Assembly (NCBI GenBank): GCA_900545445.1
Contig: UQZH01000014.1
Location: forward strand, 1 to 41,292
Source: an uncultured Collinsella sp.
GTDB lineage: Bacteria; Actinomycetota; Coriobacteriia; Coriobacteriales; Coriobacteriaceae
Direction: 5' to 3'
DNA length: 41,292 nt
Shown: one piece after another, positions 23,171-32,134 of the stretch
How positions within the stretch are numbered: position 1 is the stretch's first letter
Layout of the letters: the number at the start of each line of letters is the position of its first letter
Position numbers and translations under genes: made by a program
The notes under the pieces: generated by a model
The model's database searches: none
The model's input: the letters and a program-made list of their open reading frames with translations, nothing else
Told to the model about the DNA's origin: nothing

Positions 23171-23617
23171 ATGAGGCAGCGATTTACCTATGACTGCGTT
23201 CTCATAAAAGAAGACGACGGTTACTGCGCTAGCTTCCCGCAGATTCCCGGCGCCTTTGCCGATGGCGATACGCGCGAAGAAGCGATTGCCCATGCCACCG
23301 AGGCACTGATGGCGTTTTTGGCCGACGACCTCAACAACGGTTTGACTCCGGCAGGGTACGAACGCTTGGCCGAGGTCGTGACCCTTTCAGTCGAAATCGA
23401 CCACGAGGACGCTCGGGAAGCGGCGTGCCGAACATTTAAAGACGCAGCGCTGGACCTCAAAGTTTCCGCTCCGCGGATTACCGCGCTGGTCAAAGCCGGA
23501 AAGCTCGATGTTGAACTCGTCGACGGCCGTCGGATGATAACGATAGACAGCATCGAGCGCTACGCCGCCCAAGAACGCCACGCCGGCAGGCCAAAGAAGT
23601 TCGTCGCAGTCCAATAA
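23171..23617 (+). CDS. hicB: HicB-type antitoxin
   Basis: A 148-residue antitoxin with a partially degraded RNase H-like N-terminal domain (YDCVLIKEDDGYCASFPQIPG, then FADGDTREEAIAHATEAL) that masks HicA. The C-terminal DNA-binding part (about 95-148) has a helix-turn-helix-like VSAPRITALVKAGKLDVELVDG segment and a basic tail RHAGRPKKF. It is predicted to bind the palindrome at 22928-22949. ATG at 23171 follows TGGAGG; earlier in-frame starts overlap hicA and lack a ribosome binding site. It is longer than the smallest HicB proteins because it includes the DNA-binding domain. Confidence 0.9.
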   Translation: MRQRFTYDCVLIKEDDGYCASFPQIPGAFADGDTREEAIAHATEALMAFLADDLNNGLTPAGYERLAEVVTLSVEIDHEDAREAACRTFKDAALDLKVSAPRITALVKAGKLDVELVDGRRMITIDSIERYAAQERHAGRPKKFVAVQ

Positions 23618-23751
23618 CCCCCTCACTTTCACCGACTACTAGAGCCGCTCACCAAACCAACATGCGCTCTGGGCAAATAGGTTGAACGTTTCGTGCGAGA
23701 ATGCCCCACAGTAAACAAACTTTCACCAGAGCGTAAGGGGCTGGCATACAC

Positions 23752-24495
23752 ATGCAGACGGTCTATCGGGTATTCGAGGGAGCGCGTGAGCCGCATCGGC
23801 TCGCCGTCGAGCGTACGGCCGAGCTACTCGGTCGCGGTGGCCTGGCGCTTATTCCAACCGAGACGGTCTACGGTGTCGCCGTGGCAGTCAACGCCTTCTC
23901 GGATGCCGTTCCACAAGATACAAGTGAACCTCTGCCGTGGCCGCGCGATCCGCAGTTCACCGTCAACGGCGCCGCGGTCCCCGCACTCGGTACCGGCTAT
24001 CGTCGTATCTTTACCCTCAAGCAGCGCGAGCTCACGCAAACGGTTGCCTGGCTGGTTGATGATGCCGAGGCACTCGATCGTTATGGCGTGGATATCCCTC
24101 ATGAGGCCCGCGTGCTCGCCCGACGATGCTGGCCGGGTGCCCTGACTATCGTGGTCAAGGCGGCCCCCTGCGTGCCGACCTTTATGCGCGCCGCCGACGA
24201 CACGGTGGCACTTCGCGCTTCGGCCTCGCCCGTGGTGCAAGCGCTCATCCGCGCCTGCGGCAGCCCTCTTGCCTGCACCAGCGCCAATACGCACGGCGCG
24301 CCCGCGCCGGCAAGCTTTGCCGACGTTGAGGACCGTATTCTGGAGGGGGTTGATCTGGCCGTCGACGCGGGCGAGACCCCGTGCCGCGACGCTTCGACCA
24401 TCGTGACGTTTAAGCATGGCGAGCTTCAGATCCTGCGCCAAGGCGCACTTCCCGCATCAGAGATCGAGCGGGTCCTGTCCGACCCGATGCAATAG
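23752..24495 (+). CDS. L-threonylcarbamoyladenylate synthase (Sua5/YrdC/TsaC family)
   Basis: A 247-residue YrdC-fold enzyme that makes threonylcarbamoyl-AMP from threonine, bicarbonate and ATP for t6A37 modification of ANN-decoding tRNAs. Seen: the nucleotide-binding PTETVYGVA (residues 35-43), the basic FTLKQREL segment in the KxR position, CWPGALTIVV, and the SAN motif in CTSANTHG. About 30 extra residues lie between PTETVYG and KQR (VAVNAFSD...GTGYR), longer than in compact YrdC proteins. No second Sua5 domain is present. It lies 13 bp before glpK, so the two are probably co-transcribed. AAGGGG upstream is rather distant from the ATG. Confidence 0.88.
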   Translation: MQTVYRVFEGAREPHRLAVERTAELLGRGGLALIPTETVYGVAVAVNAFSDAVPQDTSEPLPWPRDPQFTVNGAAVPALGTGYRRIFTLKQRELTQTVAWLVDDAEALDRYGVDIPHEARVLARRCWPGALTIVVKAAPCVPTFMRAADDTVALRASASPVVQALIRACGSPLACTSANTHGAPAPASFADVEDRILEGVDLAVDAGETPCRDASTIVTFKHGELQILRQGALPASEIERVLSDPMQ

Positions 24496-24508
24496 AAAGG
24501 TGTAAGCG

Positions 24509-26050
24509 ATGTCGTTGAATCTGGGCAGCCTGGGCATGGAAGATGCCTCGTTTAACTTTGGCGGTTCCTACATCATGGCGCTCGACTGCGGCACCACCTC
24601 GGTGCTCGCGACCATCGTCGACGAGTACGGCTGCATTGTCGCCCAGGCACGTCGTAGCGTCAAAACCAGCTTCCCGCGCCCCGGCTGGGTGGAGCAGGAT
24701 CCCACGGAGGTGCTTGCCAGCCAGATCGGCGTGATGATGGAGGTCCAGTTTAAGAGCGGCATCCATTCCGATCGCATCGCCGCCATCGGTATCTCCAACC
24801 AGCGCGAGACCACGGTGGTGTGGGACCGCGTGAGTGGCCAGCCTATCTACAACGCCATCGTGTGGCAGTGTCGCCGCACCGCCTCGACAATCGATAAACT
24901 GGCCGAGCAGGGCCGCGAGGAGCTGGTGCGTTCCCGCACCGGCCTTACGCTCGACCCGTATTTCTCGGCCTCCAAGGTGCAGTGGATTCTCGACAACGTC
25001 GACGGCGCGCGCGAGAGCGCGGCAGCGGGCGACCTCATGTTTGGCACCATCGATACCTGGCTCATCTATAACCTCACCGGCGGCCAAACCTTCGCCACCG
25101 ACTACACCAACGCCAGCCGCACGGCGCTTTTCAATATTCATACGCTGGACTGGGACGATGACCTGCTGGCTCTCTTCGACATCCCGCGTGCCATGATGCC
25201 CGAGGTCCGTTGGAGCGCCGGTGACTACGGCCGCGTAGCGAGCGACATCATGACCAACATGCCGCCCATCATGGGTGTGGCGGGCGACCAGCAGGCGTCG
25301 CTGTTCGGTCACTGCTGCTTCCATCCCGGCCAGACCAAAAACACCTATGGCACGGGCTGCTTTATGCTCATGAATACCGGCGACGAGATCGTCGAATCCA
25401 AGAATGGCCTGGTCTCCACCATCGGTATCGCTGCGGACGGCAAGGTCAGCTATGCGCTCGAGGGCTCTATTTTTGCCGCCGGCTCAACGATGAACTGGCT
25501 GCGCGACAACATGGGCGTTATCTCCAACGTATCCGAATCGGCACAGCTCGCCTCTTCGATCGGCGATAACGAGGGATGCTACTTTGTCCCCGCTTTTGCG
25601 GGCTTGGGTGCACCTTGGTGGGACGCGCACGCCCGCGGCATCGTATGCGGTCTGACTGGAGCTTCGACTCGAGCGACCATCGTGCGCGCCGCTTGCGAGT
25701 CCATGGCCTATCAGAGCTATGACGTGCTGCGTGCCATGGAGCAGGATGTGGGTCTTTCGATTGAGCGCCTGTCCGTCGATGGCGGTGCCTCGCGCAACGA
25801 GTTCATCATGCAGTTCCAGGCAGACTTGCTGGATATCCCTGTACTGCAATGCGAGACGGTGGAGACCACGGCAATCGGTGCCGCGTACTTGGCGGGTCTT
25901 GCGGTTGGGTATTGGGAGGATCTGGAGGAGCTGGAGCAAAACGCCCAGATCGTCAAGACGTTCCATCCCCATATGTCCGTTGAGCGTCGCGAGCGCAACC
26001 TGGACGGTTGGCACGATGCGGTCAGGCGTTCGCTCAGCACCACTCAGTAG
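24509..26050 (+). CDS. glpK: Glycerol kinase
   Basis: A 513-residue FGGY-family sugar kinase forming glycerol-3-phosphate from glycerol and ATP. It shows the N-terminal phosphate loop ALDCGTTSVLATIVDEYG, the substrate-binding SNQRETTVVWDR (Arg-Glu contacts to glycerol), TIDTWLIYNLTGG, GVAGDQQASLFG with the catalytic aspartate, and SVDGGASRNEF. An extension of about 18 residues precedes the canonical start; the ATG at 24509 is supported by AAAGGTG. No glpF or glpD is adjacent, so its link to the Sua5-family gene is positional only. Confidence 0.96.
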   Translation: MSLNLGSLGMEDASFNFGGSYIMALDCGTTSVLATIVDEYGCIVAQARRSVKTSFPRPGWVEQDPTEVLASQIGVMMEVQFKSGIHSDRIAAIGISNQRETTVVWDRVSGQPIYNAIVWQCRRTASTIDKLAEQGREELVRSRTGLTLDPYFSASKVQWILDNVDGARESAAAGDLMFGTIDTWLIYNLTGGQTFATDYTNASRTALFNIHTLDWDDDLLALFDIPRAMMPEVRWSAGDYGRVASDIMTNMPPIMGVAGDQQASLFGHCCFHPGQTKNTYGTGCFMLMNTGDEIVESKNGLVSTIGIAADGKVSYALEGSIFAAGSTMNWLRDNMGVISNVSESAQLASSIGDNEGCYFVPAFAGLGAPWWDAHARGIVCGLTGASTRATIVRAACESMAYQSYDVLRAMEQDVGLSIERLSVDGGASRNEFIMQFQADLLDIPVLQCETVETTAIGAAYLAGLAVGYWEDLEELEQNAQIVKTFHPHMSVERRERNLDGWHDAVRRSLSTTQ

Positions 26051-26172
26051 GGTTGTGACGGAGCGTTCGATACAACAAACCGCTAAACTTATGCATGGCG
26101 GGCGGCGGCAACATCGCTGTGCGTCATGTCAGCAAGGTCGTTTTGCGGCCGCAACGAAAGGGGCATCAACCC

Positions 26173-26820
26173 ATGACCGTTACCTACGATGCGTCCCGCG
26201 TGACGCTTGTCGACCATCCGCTCGTCCAGCACAAGTTGTCGATCCTGCGCGATAAGTCGACCGGCACCAACCAGTTCCGCCAACTCGTACGCGAGCTCGC
26301 GCTTTTTGACGGCTACGAGGCCATGCGCGACCTGCCCATGGAGGATGTCGAAGTCGAGACTCCCATCACCACTGCCACGTTTAAGCAGCTTGCCGGCAAG
26401 AAGCTCGCCATCGTCCCCATTCTGCGCGCGGGCCTTGGCATGGTCGACGGCATCCTCGACCTGGTGCCCTCTGCCCGCGTGGGCCACATTGGCATGGAGC
26501 GCGACGAGGTCACCCACGAGCCGCATGAGTATTACTGCAAGATGCCCAGGGATATCGACCAACGTATCTGCCTGGTCGTCGATCCCATGCTCGCCACGGG
26601 CGGTTCTGCCGAGATGGCTATCGGCTATCTGCGCGAGCGCGGTGTCAAGGACATTCGCATGCTGTGCATCGTCGCGGCCCCCGAGGGCCTCAAGTCGCTG
26701 ACCGAGAAAGACCCCGACGTGCATATCTATACCTGCGCCATTGACGACCACCTCAACGAGGCCGCCTACATCGTCCCCGGCCTGGGCGATGCCGGCGACC
26801 GCATCTACGGCACGCTGTAG
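26173..26820 (+). CDS. upp: Uracil phosphoribosyltransferase
   Basis: A 215-residue type I phosphoribosyltransferase that converts uracil and PRPP to UMP in pyrimidine salvage. The PRPP-binding signature is VVDPMLATGGSAEMAI, and the C-terminal uracil-binding YIVPGLGDAGDRIYGT is intact. ILRAGLGMVDG is also conserved. ATG at 26173 follows AAAGGGG (26157-26163). Location before the ATP synthase operon is common in Gram-positive bacteria. Confidence 0.97.
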   Translation: MTVTYDASRVTLVDHPLVQHKLSILRDKSTGTNQFRQLVRELALFDGYEAMRDLPMEDVEVETPITTATFKQLAGKKLAIVPILRAGLGMVDGILDLVPSARVGHIGMERDEVTHEPHEYYCKMPRDIDQRICLVVDPMLATGGSAEMAIGYLRERGVKDIRMLCIVAAPEGLKSLTEKDPDVHIYTCAIDDHLNEAAYIVPGLGDAGDRIYGTL

Positions 26821-26861
26821 TCTCTGGGCCAAACCGGCTAACGTCGAAAATACGAAGAAAC

Positions 26862-26956
26862 GGTGCGCGCGGACAAATAAAAGGCGACCGCGCTCACCCC
26901 TGTTAACGGACGTTTCGCCCCGCAGGGTACGGAAAAACGCGTTACCGTAGCTACGG
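26862..26956 (+). other. Hairpins between upp and the ATP synthase operon
   Basis: GGTGCGCGCGG (26862-26872) pairs with CCGCGCTCACC (26888-26898), ten of eleven, around a 15-base loop. A perfect palindrome CCGTAGCTACGG follows at 26945-26956. Neither has a T-run, so terminator function for upp is uncertain. Confidence 0.4.
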
Positions 26957-27011
26957 GATAAAGAAGGTCTTAAGAAAACGTACAGCTGCGTATTAACCGA
27001 TGCTTTTTCGG

Positions 27012-27039
27012 TTGTACTTTAGCGATTGGCTCGTACAAT
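27012..27039 (+). promoter_or_regulatory. Candidate promoter of the ATP synthase operon
   Basis: TTGTAC (27012-27017), 16-base spacer, TACAAT (27034-27039, 5 of 6 to consensus). It is the best sigma-70-like match in the 280 bp before the first operon gene. Confidence 0.5.
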
Positions 27040-27100
27040 AGTCACCAATGTTTGGCTGGGACTGTGCTGTGAGGCGTTAAAAAGGAAAGTGAGGACGCCA

Positions 27101-27412
27101 GTGTTTCAGATAGCCGATCTGCTCGCTATCGTTGCAGGTGCCATCGCGGGCGCAATTGCCTTCCTTCCCTTTGTTTTTACGCTCAAGCCGGTTCTTGACG
27201 ATAAACAGAATGCGGACATGCTCAAGGGCATGGTGAGCCTGGCGGTCTCGGCAGTCGCCCTGCTCGTCTTTACCTTAGTTGTGTTTGCGTTGTTCGGAGA
27301 GGCATTTCGCATGTTCCTCCTGGGCGAGGCGATCGGCTTCGTGGCCTTTATGGCCGCCTGCACGGTTCGCGTCGCCAAGGCGCTGCGAGATCCTCATGAG
27401 GTCGAAAGGTAA
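27101..27412 (+). CDS. Small membrane protein at the head of the ATP synthase operon (AtpI-like)
   Basis: A 103-residue hydrophobic protein with three predicted membrane segments (about residues 6-27, 43-66 and 72-92). Position directly before atpB matches that of AtpI, which assists c-ring assembly in some bacteria, but sequence resemblance to AtpI is weak and only positional evidence is strong. GTG at 27101 has GAGG six bases upstream; GTG at 27089 is an alternative. Three bases separate its stop from the atpB start. Confidence 0.6.
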   Translation: MFQIADLLAIVAGAIAGAIAFLPFVFTLKPVLDDKQNADMLKGMVSLAVSAVALLVFTLVVFALFGEAFRMFLLGEAIGFVAFMAACTVRVAKALRDPHEVER

Positions 27413-27415
27413 GTC

Positions 27416-28219
27416 GTGGAAATTTTTGAAAAGCTGCCTGATGAGATTAATCATCTGGTCAGCGAGTTCAGCTCCACCCCTGTCGTGGGCGATCTGAGCT
27501 GCGGCATCACGCAGTACTCGTTTTGGCTGATCGTCTCCACGATCGTGCTCCTGATCGTCCTGGCCGTGTTCAAGAAGAAGCAGACCCTGGTTCCCAAGGG
27601 CTTCTTCGTCAACGGTTTCGAGTACATCATCGAGTACGTCGAGAACGATATCGGCAAGGGCGTCGTGGGTGAGAACTGGAAGAAGCACTTCCCGTTCCTG
27701 TGCTCGCTTTTCCTGTTCATCCTGATCAATAACATGATCGGCCTGATCCCGGGAATGAAGCCCGGCACCGGCGCAATCGGCTCCACCGCCGCGCTCGCCA
27801 TCTTCGCCTTCGTGTACTTCATCTACTATGGATGCAAGGCTCACGGCGTGATCGGCTACATCAAGAGCCTCGCCCCGCAGGGCGTGAGCTTCCCGATGAA
27901 CGTGCTCGTGTGGGTCGTCGAGCTCTTCTCGACCTTCCTGCGCCTCATCACGCTCGCCGTCCGTCTGTTCTGCAACATGTTCGCAGGACACGTGGTCATG
28001 GGATCGTTCGCCATCATGGCGAGCATGTTCATGCAACCGCTGCTTCAGCAGGTTTCCGCGGCCCACGCCGTCGGCGCCCTGCCTTCGCTGGCCTGGCTTG
28101 CCATCCTCATCCTGATCTATGCGATCGAGCTTGTGGTCGGCGCCATCCAGGCTTACGTCTTCACGGTCCTTACCGCCGTGTATGTCTCCGAGGCAGAGGA
28201 GGTCGCGGAGGAGGAGTAA
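27416..28219 (+). CDS. atpB: ATP synthase Fo subunit a
   Basis: A 267-residue membrane stator subunit forming the two proton half-channels against the c ring. The essential arginine is R183 in LAVRLFCNMFAGH, and the last helix has ELVVGAIQAYVFTVL with the family glutamine. GTG start at 27416 with GAAAGG seven bases upstream. The C-terminus is acidic (EAEEVAEEE). It is followed by a 124-bp gap before atpE, the only sizeable gap in the operon. Confidence 0.96.
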   Translation: MEIFEKLPDEINHLVSEFSSTPVVGDLSCGITQYSFWLIVSTIVLLIVLAVFKKKQTLVPKGFFVNGFEYIIEYVENDIGKGVVGENWKKHFPFLCSLFLFILINNMIGLIPGMKPGTGAIGSTAALAIFAFVYFIYYGCKAHGVIGYIKSLAPQGVSFPMNVLVWVVELFSTFLRLITLAVRLFCNMFAGHVVMGSFAIMASMFMQPLLQQVSAAHAVGALPSLAWLAILILIYAIELVVGAIQAYVFTVLTAVYVSEAEEVAEEE

Positions 28220-28343
28220 TCTTCCGTTCGCGCCTTAATGGTAAGGCAATTCGTTAAACCGCCGGTGCCCGTACCCATGGAGCCCGGCAGTTATAAATAG
28301 GTTATCCTGCGTGAAATAAGACACGCACGACAAAGGAGGAATC

Positions 28344-28538
28344 GTGGGAGTTATCGGTTACGGTCTCGGTGTTATCGGCGCTGGTCTTGCTATCGGCCTG
28401 TCTGCTCTGGGTGCTACGGGTGCTATGGCCCGTCAGCCTGAGGTCCAGGGCCGCGTGTTCACCGTCTTCATCATGGGCTCCGCCTTCGGCGAGGCTCTGG
28501 CTCTGATCGGCTTCGTTGTCGCGCTGATCGTTAAATAG
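28344..28538 (+). CDS. atpE: ATP synthase Fo subunit c
   Basis: A 64-residue helical hairpin that forms the rotor ring. The cytoplasmic loop is R30-Q31-P32-E33 and the ion-binding carboxylate is E50 in GSAFGEALALIG. The sodium-type glutamine and serine ligands (the Q...ES pattern) are absent, so proton coupling is expected. It is shorter than the usual 70-80 residues but complete. GTG start, very strong AAGGAGG ribosome binding site, as expected for the subunit needed in the highest copy. Confidence 0.96.
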   Translation: MGVIGYGLGVIGAGLAIGLSALGATGAMARQPEVQGRVFTVFIMGSAFGEALALIGFVVALIVK

Positions 28539-28553
28539 CACGGAGCGTCAAGT

Positions 28554-29156
28554 ATGAATCTTTCATCCCAGAAGAGCGCGATCGCACTCTCCGCGTCCGC
28601 GGCCGCGCTGCTCATGCCGGTTTCCGCGTTCGCCGAGGACGGCGCTGCCGGTGCGGACATCCTCATCCCTAAGATGGCGGAGTTCATCCCGGCGCTTATC
28701 GCCTTCCTGATCATCTGGATCGTGCTGGCCAAGGTCGCCCTGCCGGGCATCATGAAAACCATGGAGGAGCGCGGCAAGAAGATCGAGGAGAGCCTCGACG
28801 AGGCCGAGAAGACCAAGCAGGAGGCTATCGCCAAGCGCGCTGAGTCCGACTCGATCGTCACCGACGCCCGTCGTCAGGCCGCTGACATCGTTCTCGAGGC
28901 CCGTAAGGACGCCGAGTCCGAGCGCGCCCGTATCATCGAGGCTGCCCACAAGGAGGCCGAGGAGATTATCGCCAAGGCCCACACGACCGTCGAGGACGAG
29001 CGCAAGTCCATCTACGCCGGTGCCGCGAGCTCCATCGCCGACCTGTCCGTTGCCGTCGCCACCAAGATCGTGGGCGAGGCACTCGAGGACGAGTCCGAGC
29101 AGAAGAAGCTCATCGAGCGCTACATCCAGGAAGCAGGTAGCCTGAATGCCGACTAG
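28554..29156 (+). CDS. atpF: ATP synthase Fo subunit b with signal-like N-terminus
   Basis: A 200-residue peripheral stalk subunit: one membrane helix (about 42-65, EFIPALIAFLIIWIVLAKVAL) followed by a long charged coiled coil (66-150) that reaches up to the F1 delta subunit. Before the helix there is an unusual N-terminal segment with a Lys, a hydrophobic stretch and VSAFAED (residues 22-28) that looks like a signal peptide with cleavage after AFA. Typical b subunits begin directly with the membrane helix. It overlaps atpH by 11 bases. Confidence 0.94.
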   Translation: MNLSSQKSAIALSASAAALLMPVSAFAEDGAAGADILIPKMAEFIPALIAFLIIWIVLAKVALPGIMKTMEERGKKIEESLDEAEKTKQEAIAKRAESDSIVTDARRQAADIVLEARKDAESERARIIEAAHKEAEEIIAKAHTTVEDERKSIYAGAASSIADLSVAVATKIVGEALEDESEQKKLIERYIQEAGSLNAD

Positions 29157-29622
29157 CCGCTATCAGGACAAGGTGCTCGAGACCTACGCGCGCTCCCTTT
29201 TGGAAGCCGCCAAGGCCGAGAACCATGTGTTCGAGGACCTCGAGATGATCGAGCGCCTGGCTAGCGCCAGCCCCGAGATCATCGCCGTGCTCGACACCAT
29301 GTCCAAGCGCGACCAGCTCGACCTTCTTCCCAAGGTGGCAGCTGCCTTTAAGTATGTTGCCGAGGAAGACGAGGATGTAGTGGGCGTGACCGTCACCACG
29401 GCGATCCCGCTCGACGACGAGCTGCGTCAAACCATCACTAAGAAATGCGAGCAGGACTTCGGCCGTAAGGTATTCCTTATCGAGCAGGTCGACCCGTCTA
29501 TCGTGGGCGGCCTGGTGCTCGAGGCCCGCGGCGAGCGTCGTGACATTTCCGTCAAGACGCAGCTGCGCATCGCGCAGGAGACCCTCGCAAACTCTGCTAA
29601 TTCGTACGGAGGTGAAGCCTAA
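29146..29622 (+). CDS. atpH: ATP synthase F1 subunit delta
   Basis: A 158-residue subunit linking the b stalk to the top of the alpha3beta3 head (OSCP family). The helical N-terminal domain starts RYQDKVLETYARSLLEAAK, and the C-terminal signature is VDPSIVGGLVLEARGERRDISVKTQL. It is slightly shorter than the usual 175-180 residues. The start overlaps atpF, and its stop overlaps the atpA start (TAATG). Confidence 0.94.
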   Translation: MPTSRYQDKVLETYARSLLEAAKAENHVFEDLEMIERLASASPEIIAVLDTMSKRDQLDLLPKVAAAFKYVAEEDEDVVGVTVTTAIPLDDELRQTITKKCEQDFGRKVFLIEQVDPSIVGGLVLEARGERRDISVKTQLRIAQETLANSANSYGGEA

Positions 29623-31220
29623 TGTCCGAAACCCTCAATGCCCAGGATATCGCCAGGAAACTGCAGGAGCAGCTCACGAGCCTCTCTGCGACGGTCGATA
29701 CGCATGAGGTTTCAACGGTCGACGAGGTAGGCGACGGCATCGCGCGCGTCTCCGGCCTCAAGAGCGCCATGGCAGGCGAGCTTCTGGAGTTCAAGAGCTC
29801 CGATACCGGTGAGACCGTCTTCGGCCTTGCCCAGAACCTTGACCGTGACGAGGTCGGCGCCGTTCTGTTCGGTGCCGTCGACTCCATCAAGGAAGGCGAC
29901 GAGTGCCGCACCACTGGCCGCATTATGGATATCCCCGTGAGCCGCGCCATGCTCGGCCGCGTCGTCAATCCGCTCGGCCAGCCTATCGACGGCCTGGGTG
30001 ACATCGTCGCCACGCATCGTCGCCCCATCGAGTTCAAGGCCCCCGGTGTCATCGACCGTACCCCGGTGTGCGAGCCGGTTCAAACCGGCCTGTTGGCCAT
30101 CGACTCCATGGTGCCTATTGGCCGTGGTCAGCGTGAGCTCATCATCGGCGACCGTAAGACCGGTAAGACCGCTATTGCCATTGACGCTATCCTCAATCAG
30201 CGCGGCAAGGGCATGGTCTGCATCTATGTCGCCATCGGCCAGAAGGCCTCCACGGTTGCCAACATCCGCGAGACCCTCGCTCAGCACGGTGCGCTCGACT
30301 ACACCATCATCGTTTCGGCCACTGCTGCCGATTCCGCCCCTATGCAGTACATCGCGCCTATGGCCGGTGCCGCTATCGGCGAGTTCTTCATGTACAACGG
30401 CGAGGACGGTAAGCCCGCCAGCGAGACCAACCCCGGCGGTCACGTGCTTGTCATCTACGACGACCTGTCCAAGCAGGCCGTGGCCTACCGTCAGATGTCG
30501 CTGACGCTGCATCGTCCGCCCGGACGCGAGGCCTATCCTGGCGACATCTTCTACCTGCACTCTCGTCTGCTCGAGCGTGCCGTCAAGATGTCCAAGAAGA
30601 ACGGCTACGGCTCCATGACGGCACTGCCGATCATCGAGACCCAGGACGGCGACGTCTCGGCCTACATTCCGACCAACGTCATTTCCATTACCGATGGTCA
30701 GATCTACCTGCAGTCCGAGCTCTTCTTCCAGGGTCAGCGCCCGGCAGTCGACGTGGGCATCTCCGTGTCCCGCGTCGGTGGCGATGCACAGACCAAGGCT
30801 ATGAAGCAGGTCGCCGGCAACCTCCGTCTGGACCTCGCTTCGTACCAGGAGCTCGCTGGCTTTACCCAGTTCGGCTCCGACCTCGACGAGGCTACTCAGA
30901 AGCAGCTGACCCATGGTGCCCGCATGACCGAGCTCCTGAAGCAGCCGCGCTACCAGCCGTTTGAGGTTGGCGAGCAGATCGTTACGCTGTTCGCTGGCAA
31001 CGAGGGCTTCCTGGATGACCTGGAGATCGCCGACGTGCTGCCTTTCCGTGCCGAGCTTATCGAGTACATGGACAATGGCTTTGGCTCGCTGCTCGACAAG
31101 GTTCGCGCCAAGAAGATCGACGACGACACCAAGGCCGAGCTCTTGCGTGTCATCGGTGACTTCAAGCAGCAGTTCATGGCCAAGCACCATGCCGACACGA
31201 CTGGATCAGAGGAGAACTAA
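29622..31220 (+). CDS. atpA: ATP synthase F1 subunit alpha
   Basis: A 532-residue noncatalytic nucleotide-binding subunit. P-loop GDRKTGKT (176-183), AIGQKASTVANI, YDDLSKQAVAYRQMSLTLHRPPGREAYPGDIFYLHSRLLERA is split here only as the conserved region around residues 285-325, and the arginine-finger region SVSRVGGDAQTKAM lies near residue 385. Length is normal. Translation is coupled to atpH. Five bases separate it from atpG. Confidence 0.97.
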   Translation: MSETLNAQDIARKLQEQLTSLSATVDTHEVSTVDEVGDGIARVSGLKSAMAGELLEFKSSDTGETVFGLAQNLDRDEVGAVLFGAVDSIKEGDECRTTGRIMDIPVSRAMLGRVVNPLGQPIDGLGDIVATHRRPIEFKAPGVIDRTPVCEPVQTGLLAIDSMVPIGRGQRELIIGDRKTGKTAIAIDAILNQRGKGMVCIYVAIGQKASTVANIRETLAQHGALDYTIIVSATAADSAPMQYIAPMAGAAIGEFFMYNGEDGKPASETNPGGHVLVIYDDLSKQAVAYRQMSLTLHRPPGREAYPGDIFYLHSRLLERAVKMSKKNGYGSMTALPIIETQDGDVSAYIPTNVISITDGQIYLQSELFFQGQRPAVDVGISVSRVGGDAQTKAMKQVAGNLRLDLASYQELAGFTQFGSDLDEATQKQLTHGARMTELLKQPRYQPFEVGEQIVTLFAGNEGFLDDLEIADVLPFRAELIEYMDNGFGSLLDKVRAKKIDDDTKAELLRVIGDFKQQFMAKHHADTTGSEEN

Positions 31221-31225
31221 GCCCC

Positions 31226-32134
31226 ATGGCCAACCTTCGCGACATTAAGAAGCGAATCTCCTCGGTTACCACGACCAAGCAGATCACGCGCACGATGGAG
31301 ATGGTCTCTACGGCCAAGATCCGCCGTGCCCTCGATCGCTCCAAGCAGGCCGAGCCCTATAAGGAGGCGCTGACCGACGTCATGTTGACGGTCGCCGGCG
31401 ACGCCTCCTGTTCGGGCACCGATCCCATGCTGCAGAAGCATGAGAGCGTCAAGCATGGCCTGATTGTCGTTATTGCCTCGGACCGCGGCCTTGCCGGCGG
31501 TTTCAATACGACGGTGGAGCGCACGGCCGAAAAGCTCGCCGCTTCTTGGGCGAACGACGGCATCGAGTGCGAGATCATCGCGTGTGGGCGCAAACCGGCC
31601 ACGTATTTCCGTGACCGCGCAAACGTCACCATGCACTTTGAGGGCAACTCCTCCGAGCCCGATTTTAATCAGGCCCGCATGATCTCCTCTCATATCTGCG
31701 ATGCGTATCGTTCCGGTGAGCTTGACCGTGTCGAGCTTGTCTACCACCACGCCAAGAACCGCGTGGATCAGGAGCTTCGCGTCGAGCATTTGTTGCCGCT
31801 CGACCCCGAGATGATCGCTATGGCCCACGGTCCGCGTAAGAACGAGACCGACGCCCCTAAGCGCATCTCGTCGACGTTCGAGTTCGTGCCCTCTCCCGAG
31901 CATGTTCTCGGCAAACTTGTGCCGTCTTATATCCTGACGGTCATCTACCAGGCCCTGATCGATTCGGCGGCCGCCGAGCAGGGTGCGCGCCGCAAGGCCA
32001 TGCACTCCGCGACGGAAAACGCCACCGCGATCATCTCGACCCTTACCCGCACGTATAGTCGCGTGCGCCAGGCTTCGATCACGACCGAGATCAACGAAAT
32101 CGTCGGCGGAGCCTCAGCATTGGAGGAACAGTAA
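31226..32134 (+). CDS. atpG: ATP synthase F1 subunit gamma
   Basis: A 302-residue central rotor shaft. The N-terminal helix LRDIKKRISSVTTTKQITRT and the C-terminal helix with SATENATAIISTLTR and QASITTEINEIVGGASAL form the coiled coil that turns inside alpha3beta3. The middle GLIVVIASDRGLAGGFNTTV is the conserved Rossmann-like strand. Start ATG at 31226; the TAATG junction with atpD is coupled. Confidence 0.97.
   Translation: MANLRDIKKRISSVTTTKQITRTMEMVSTAKIRRALDRSKQAEPYKEALTDVMLTVAGDASCSGTDPMLQKHESVKHGLIVVIASDRGLAGGFNTTVERTAEKLAASWANDGIECEIIACGRKPATYFRDRANVTMHFEGNSSEPDFNQARMISSHICDAYRSGELDRVELVYHHAKNRVDQELRVEHLLPLDPEMIAMAHGPRKNETDAPKRISSTFEFVPSPEHVLGKLVPSYILTVIYQALIDSAAAEQGARRKAMHSATENATAIISTLTRTYSRVRQASITTEINEIVGGASALEEQ

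Noticed and set aside
28344..28538. Sodium-coupled ATP synthase
   Set aside because: Subunit c has E50 followed by Ala and no Gln in the first helix at the sodium-ligand position.
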